Part shown: positions 60,826 to 64,000 of the stretch, piece by piece
Layout: each line of letters opens with the position of its first letter
Numbering within the stretch: the first letter of the stretch is position 1
Assembly (NCBI GenBank): GCA_028622995.1
Contig: JAJQJQ010000015.1
Coordinates: 1,302,001 to 1,366,000, forward strand
Direction of reading: 5' to 3'
Length of the DNA stretch: 64,000 nt
Source: Panagrolaimus kolymaensis
Taxonomy: Eukaryota; Nematoda; Chromadorea; Rhabditida; Panagrolaimidae
Made by a program: the position numbers and the translations under genes
Notes under the pieces: model-generated
Database searches by the model: none
What the model was told of the DNA's origin: nothing
The model's input: the letters and a program-made list of their open reading frames with translations, nothing else

Positions 60826-61692
60826 GATTCTTATTTGAAAAGTATGATGACGACAATCAGAATAGCACCAGCAGCGTCCAAAAGAAATCGATCAAACGAT
60901 TGTTGTTGATTGAAGACAATCTCAAAAAAGAAAGAAAGAAAGAAGAAGGTTGATCAAACCAGAGAAAATTGCAGCGGGCGAAACTGCTCGCTTCCTTTCT
61001 TTTTGAGATAACGCTAAATTTTGAATTTTTTGTTTGTGGTTTGTGCAGATGGCTTTTTTTCGATGATCAATAAATCTAACCAACAGTCATTAAGCATCAC
61101 CAAAATGTCTTATAAAACTAACGCTTTATTTAATGGATATCAGATAGCTATAAAAGATGAAATGTTACAATACCTTTTACAAAATATGTATGTATGTAAA
61201 CCTTTGATTCTGCAGAAGAAGGTTTTGTATGAAATCGTCATTAGATTATTTTCCTTTTACTTTTTCATATTCAAGCCTTCATCGTTATTAAATGTTTGGT
61301 GGTTCACTCATTGTAACATCGAAAATTAACAGTGATTTTTTATTCAATCTCAGATTAAATAATACTCTTATAATGGCTATGTTTCAATAATGTTTGTCAT
61401 GCATGAAAGACTTTTCAAATCCACATGAGTTTCGTTAGAACCTAATCTAATATTTTGTTAACCTCTAAGTTTCATAACCATGAATCGCATAATGAATATT
61501 GGAAAACTATCACACGATTATCTCATTACTAAATGACTTTCATCAAAAAACATATGCAAAGTAAAAACAAGTTTAGAGATTTACAAGAAGAAATTTATGT
61601 TCAAATTTTACATGCAATAATTTACAAATACAAAATTACAAGATAAAAATTTACAGAAAAAAAGAAGTTAGTTAATGGTGTACAGGAGAGTT
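60826..61692. other. Intergenic region
   Basis: About 870 bp between two minus-strand genes. Contains an AGAAAGAAAGAAAGAAG simple repeat near 60930-60945. No supported gene. Confidence 0.5.
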
Positions 61693-64000
61693 CTATTTGC
61701 GATGGAGAGGGTTGCCGTTTTCATTGATTTGCTTCTTCGCCATCACAGCTTTGAGTTTAGCATTTTCATTCTTCATTTCTTTGAGTTCATTGGTTATCTT
61801 CGCAACATGATGAATCTTCTGTGCTTGGTTTGTGTGACCATTCATTGATGCGGCTTTTTCAAAAGCAGAGTCCCGTTGTTTTTTCAATTCAGCATTTTCA
61901 ATTTCCAAAGTTTGACAACGTTTTTCAAGGATTTCATTTTCTTTACCAAGATTATCAAGGAGATCAATGTTACCACATGAAGCAAGTTCGGAATCCAAGA
62001 GTTCTTTTTCTTCCATTAAAGAGAAATAACGAGCTTGCAAATCTTCCATATCATTACGAGTGAAAGTAAGCTAAAATGTAAACATGTAGTCAAAATTAAG
62101 ATAAAAGCTAAATGTTACCATGTCACTCAATTTGGCATTATCAGATTCCAACTTTTCCATTGAGCCATCCATCTTAACAAGATCTTGACGAAGTTTGACG
62201 ATACTTTCTGATTTTTGGCTGCTTTCTTTTTCAGATCCTGAAAAATAACATATTTTATCGCTCTTTTACAGTATAAAAAACAAACTAACTTTCAAGATCA
62301 TGTTTTACTTCAATAAGATCATATTTTTTTCGTTCAAACTTGGTCAAGAGCTCTTGATAATCACCAGAAAATGATTGAAGACTTTGAAGAGATTGATTTG
62401 CATCAGCAAGTTGTTCTTCGGGTTGTTTCACATCAGCAGCTTCTTCAAGTTGAACGTCGATGAGCCCATCCTCCAAAGAGGGAAGAATGTGATTATACCG
62501 TGATGGAAGCGAGAACATTGTTTGTTGGCGATCCTTGTTGTCTTGAGATTTCTTCAAATCAGCTTGCTTTTCGAGTAGAATATGTTCTTCACGAGCACCA
62601 CTTAATTCGCTAACCAAGCGTTTATTCTAAAAAAGTAACCGTAATAATATTAGAATGAAAGAGAAATCCTGACCTCTGCTTCCAGTTTTTCGACGGTAAC
62701 TTCTAATTCAACAGCAGTTCTCTTGCATTCAGTAAGTTGATGACGATAACGTTCTTCCAGCTTTCCTTGACAGTCATGTTCCATATGGATACTCATGTTA
62801 AGCATTGTGCCATCTTTTTGAGCTTTAAGTTCACGATTTTCTTCACGAAGGCGAAGAATTTCAGCTTTCCAAGCTTCGATGGCTTCACAAGAGATCGATT
62901 CATTCACAGTAGCAGTATTCTGGACTTTCTTGACGTTATCAGCGAATTGCAAAGTTGAAATAGTATCACCAACGAATTGACGATTAGGATGAATATTGAC
63001 GATGACAGCTGTTCTTGCGTTACCACCAAGAGAATCACGTAGGATCAAAGTAAGTACGGAATCACGATAAGGAACAAAAGACTTCTGATTTTCATTCTGC
63101 GATGCCAAAGTTCGGATAACACGAGCAAGAATTGATAAGGATTTGTTGATGTTGCCAGCTTCACGAAGACGAGCTCCACTATTCTTTGTTTGACCTTGAC
63201 GTTCACTTCCAGCGAGATCAACCAAATTCAAGCGGGATGTACGACGATTGACAACATCACCATCGACGAGTTCAGTATCGAGTGTTAACATAAAGATGGC
63301 ATGAGAACGAGAGCTTTCATTGTTCATTGCTGTTTCAGCTACCTTTCGTTGATTCCATCCTTTCCAAAGAAGATCAATGCATTCATCATAAGAAGCCACA
63401 TCATATTCAGTCACTCCAGCAAGTTTGATATTTTCCAAAGATGATTGAACTTGAATTTTGACGAATGGATCAGGATTCAAAAGATCAGAGAGCTTTTCAT
63501 TGTAAAGTTCAACGAACGAGCATTTCAAATTAAATTTGAACGAAGGACCATCCTAAAAAAATTAAGATAATTATAAGTCAAAAAGATAGTAATAAACACT
63601 CACACTTTGAGATTTATTCTTCAGAAGAAAGAAGAGATACTCCAAAGCTCTGGGAGTGATTCCACGTTGTTCATCGACGATAGACCCACGGTGTTCATTG
63701 TCAGGACCAAGCATCGTGAAAGTTTTTCCAGATCCAGTTTGTCCATAAGCACAGATTGTTCCATGGATGCCTTCAATGAATCCATCGACGATAGGACGAC
63801 CAACTTTAGCAAAGATAGTTTCCTAAAAAGAAGAAAAGAGTTACATAAAAACTAAAACAAAGTGAAAGCCTTACTTGCTTGGAATTTTCATCAAAAACCT
63901 TGTTCAAGTCAAATCGTCGTGTTTTATCAGATGAGATGACGTTAATAGATTCAGTTGAAGGATCAATAGAAACGCAGGAAACACCAGCTGGTCCAATCCA
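61693..64000 (-). CDS. klp-18: Kinesin-12 motor (KLP-18/KIF15 type), 5' end beyond the window
   Basis: Seven exons or parts: 64000-63875 (partial), 63822-63604, 63552-62674, 62627-62290, 62237-62119, 62070-61693. The motor domain shows the P-loop GQTGSGKTFTM, the RGITPRALEYLF segment typical of kinesin-12, switch I NNESSRSHAIF, switch II LVDLAGSERQ, and YRDSVLTLILRDSLGGNART. It ends with NVKKVQNTATVNE, followed by about 400 residues of Lys/Glu/Leu heptad-rich coiled coil to the C-terminal ENGNPLHRK. In C. elegans KLP-18 sorts microtubules to build acentrosomal meiotic spindles; the same role is expected from family. The motor N-terminus (first strand) lies outside the window. Splice phases agree throughout. 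The orthologue name rests on overall kinesin-12 similarity, not on a tree. Confidence 0.88.

Overview
The window is AT-rich eukaryotic DNA from a nematode, probably a free-living or parasitic rhabditid-type worm; genus and species cannot be read from it. The evidence is short introns (about 45-60 bp) with GTAAGT/GTTTGT donors and TTTTTAG or TTTTCAG acceptors, AG acceptors just upstream of several start codons (candidate trans-splice sites), and nematode-type families: Srt and Sra-superfamily chemoreceptors, a DUF4773-type secreted protein, a MOLO-1/TPM-domain membrane protein, PAR-6 and a KLP-18/KIF15-type kinesin. Exon limits were built by hand from splice sites and reading frame.

Layout. 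2.0-4.5 kb (+): EGR-like zinc-finger factor. 4.8-7.2 kb (-): two small membrane proteins and the last exon of a third gene, with a tRNA-like remnant. 7.2-11.0 kb: no convincing gene. 11.0-14.5 kb (-): par-6 and an RWDD1/GIR2-like gene. 15.0-22.0 kb: a near-identical 3.3 kb tandem duplication; each copy has a Gly/Leu-rich gene, a tRNA-derived element with a CA microsatellite, and short inverted repeats. 22.2-27.6 kb (-): a possible operon of a KH-KH-tyrosine phosphatase fusion, a broken TCF25 homologue and the Pol III subunit RPC6, with a decayed ferritin gene on the opposite strand inside the TCF25 remnant.

28.5-29.1 kb (-): an unrecognised frameshifted gene. 30.2-32.05 kb (+): an M20 peptidase. 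33.7-36.3 and 39.4-40.5 kb (+): two chemoreceptors, with a small single-pass membrane protein between them. 41.0-43.2 kb (-): DUF4773-type secreted protein. 46.3-47.9 kb (-): MOLO-1-like protein. 48.6-52.9 kb: two paralogous single-pass receptors in head-to-head orientation. 53.5-58.2 kb: a decayed modular polyketide synthase bounded by inverted arrays of a CTTTTGCGGC motif and cut by a hAT-like miniature element. 59.0-60.8 kb (-): a Tudor-domain gene with an in-frame stop. 61.7-64.0 kb (-): kinesin-12, running off the window.

The strongest unusual signals are the hnRNP K-type KH domains joined in frame to a tyrosine phosphatase; the divergent receptor pair, whose cytoplasmic domain I cannot place in any known family; and the transposon-riddled PKS relic. 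Several ordinary genes (RPC6, Tudor protein, TCF25, ferritin) carry single in-frame stops or one-base frameshifts. These may be real decay, heterozygous alleles or assembly error, and the sequence alone cannot decide between them.
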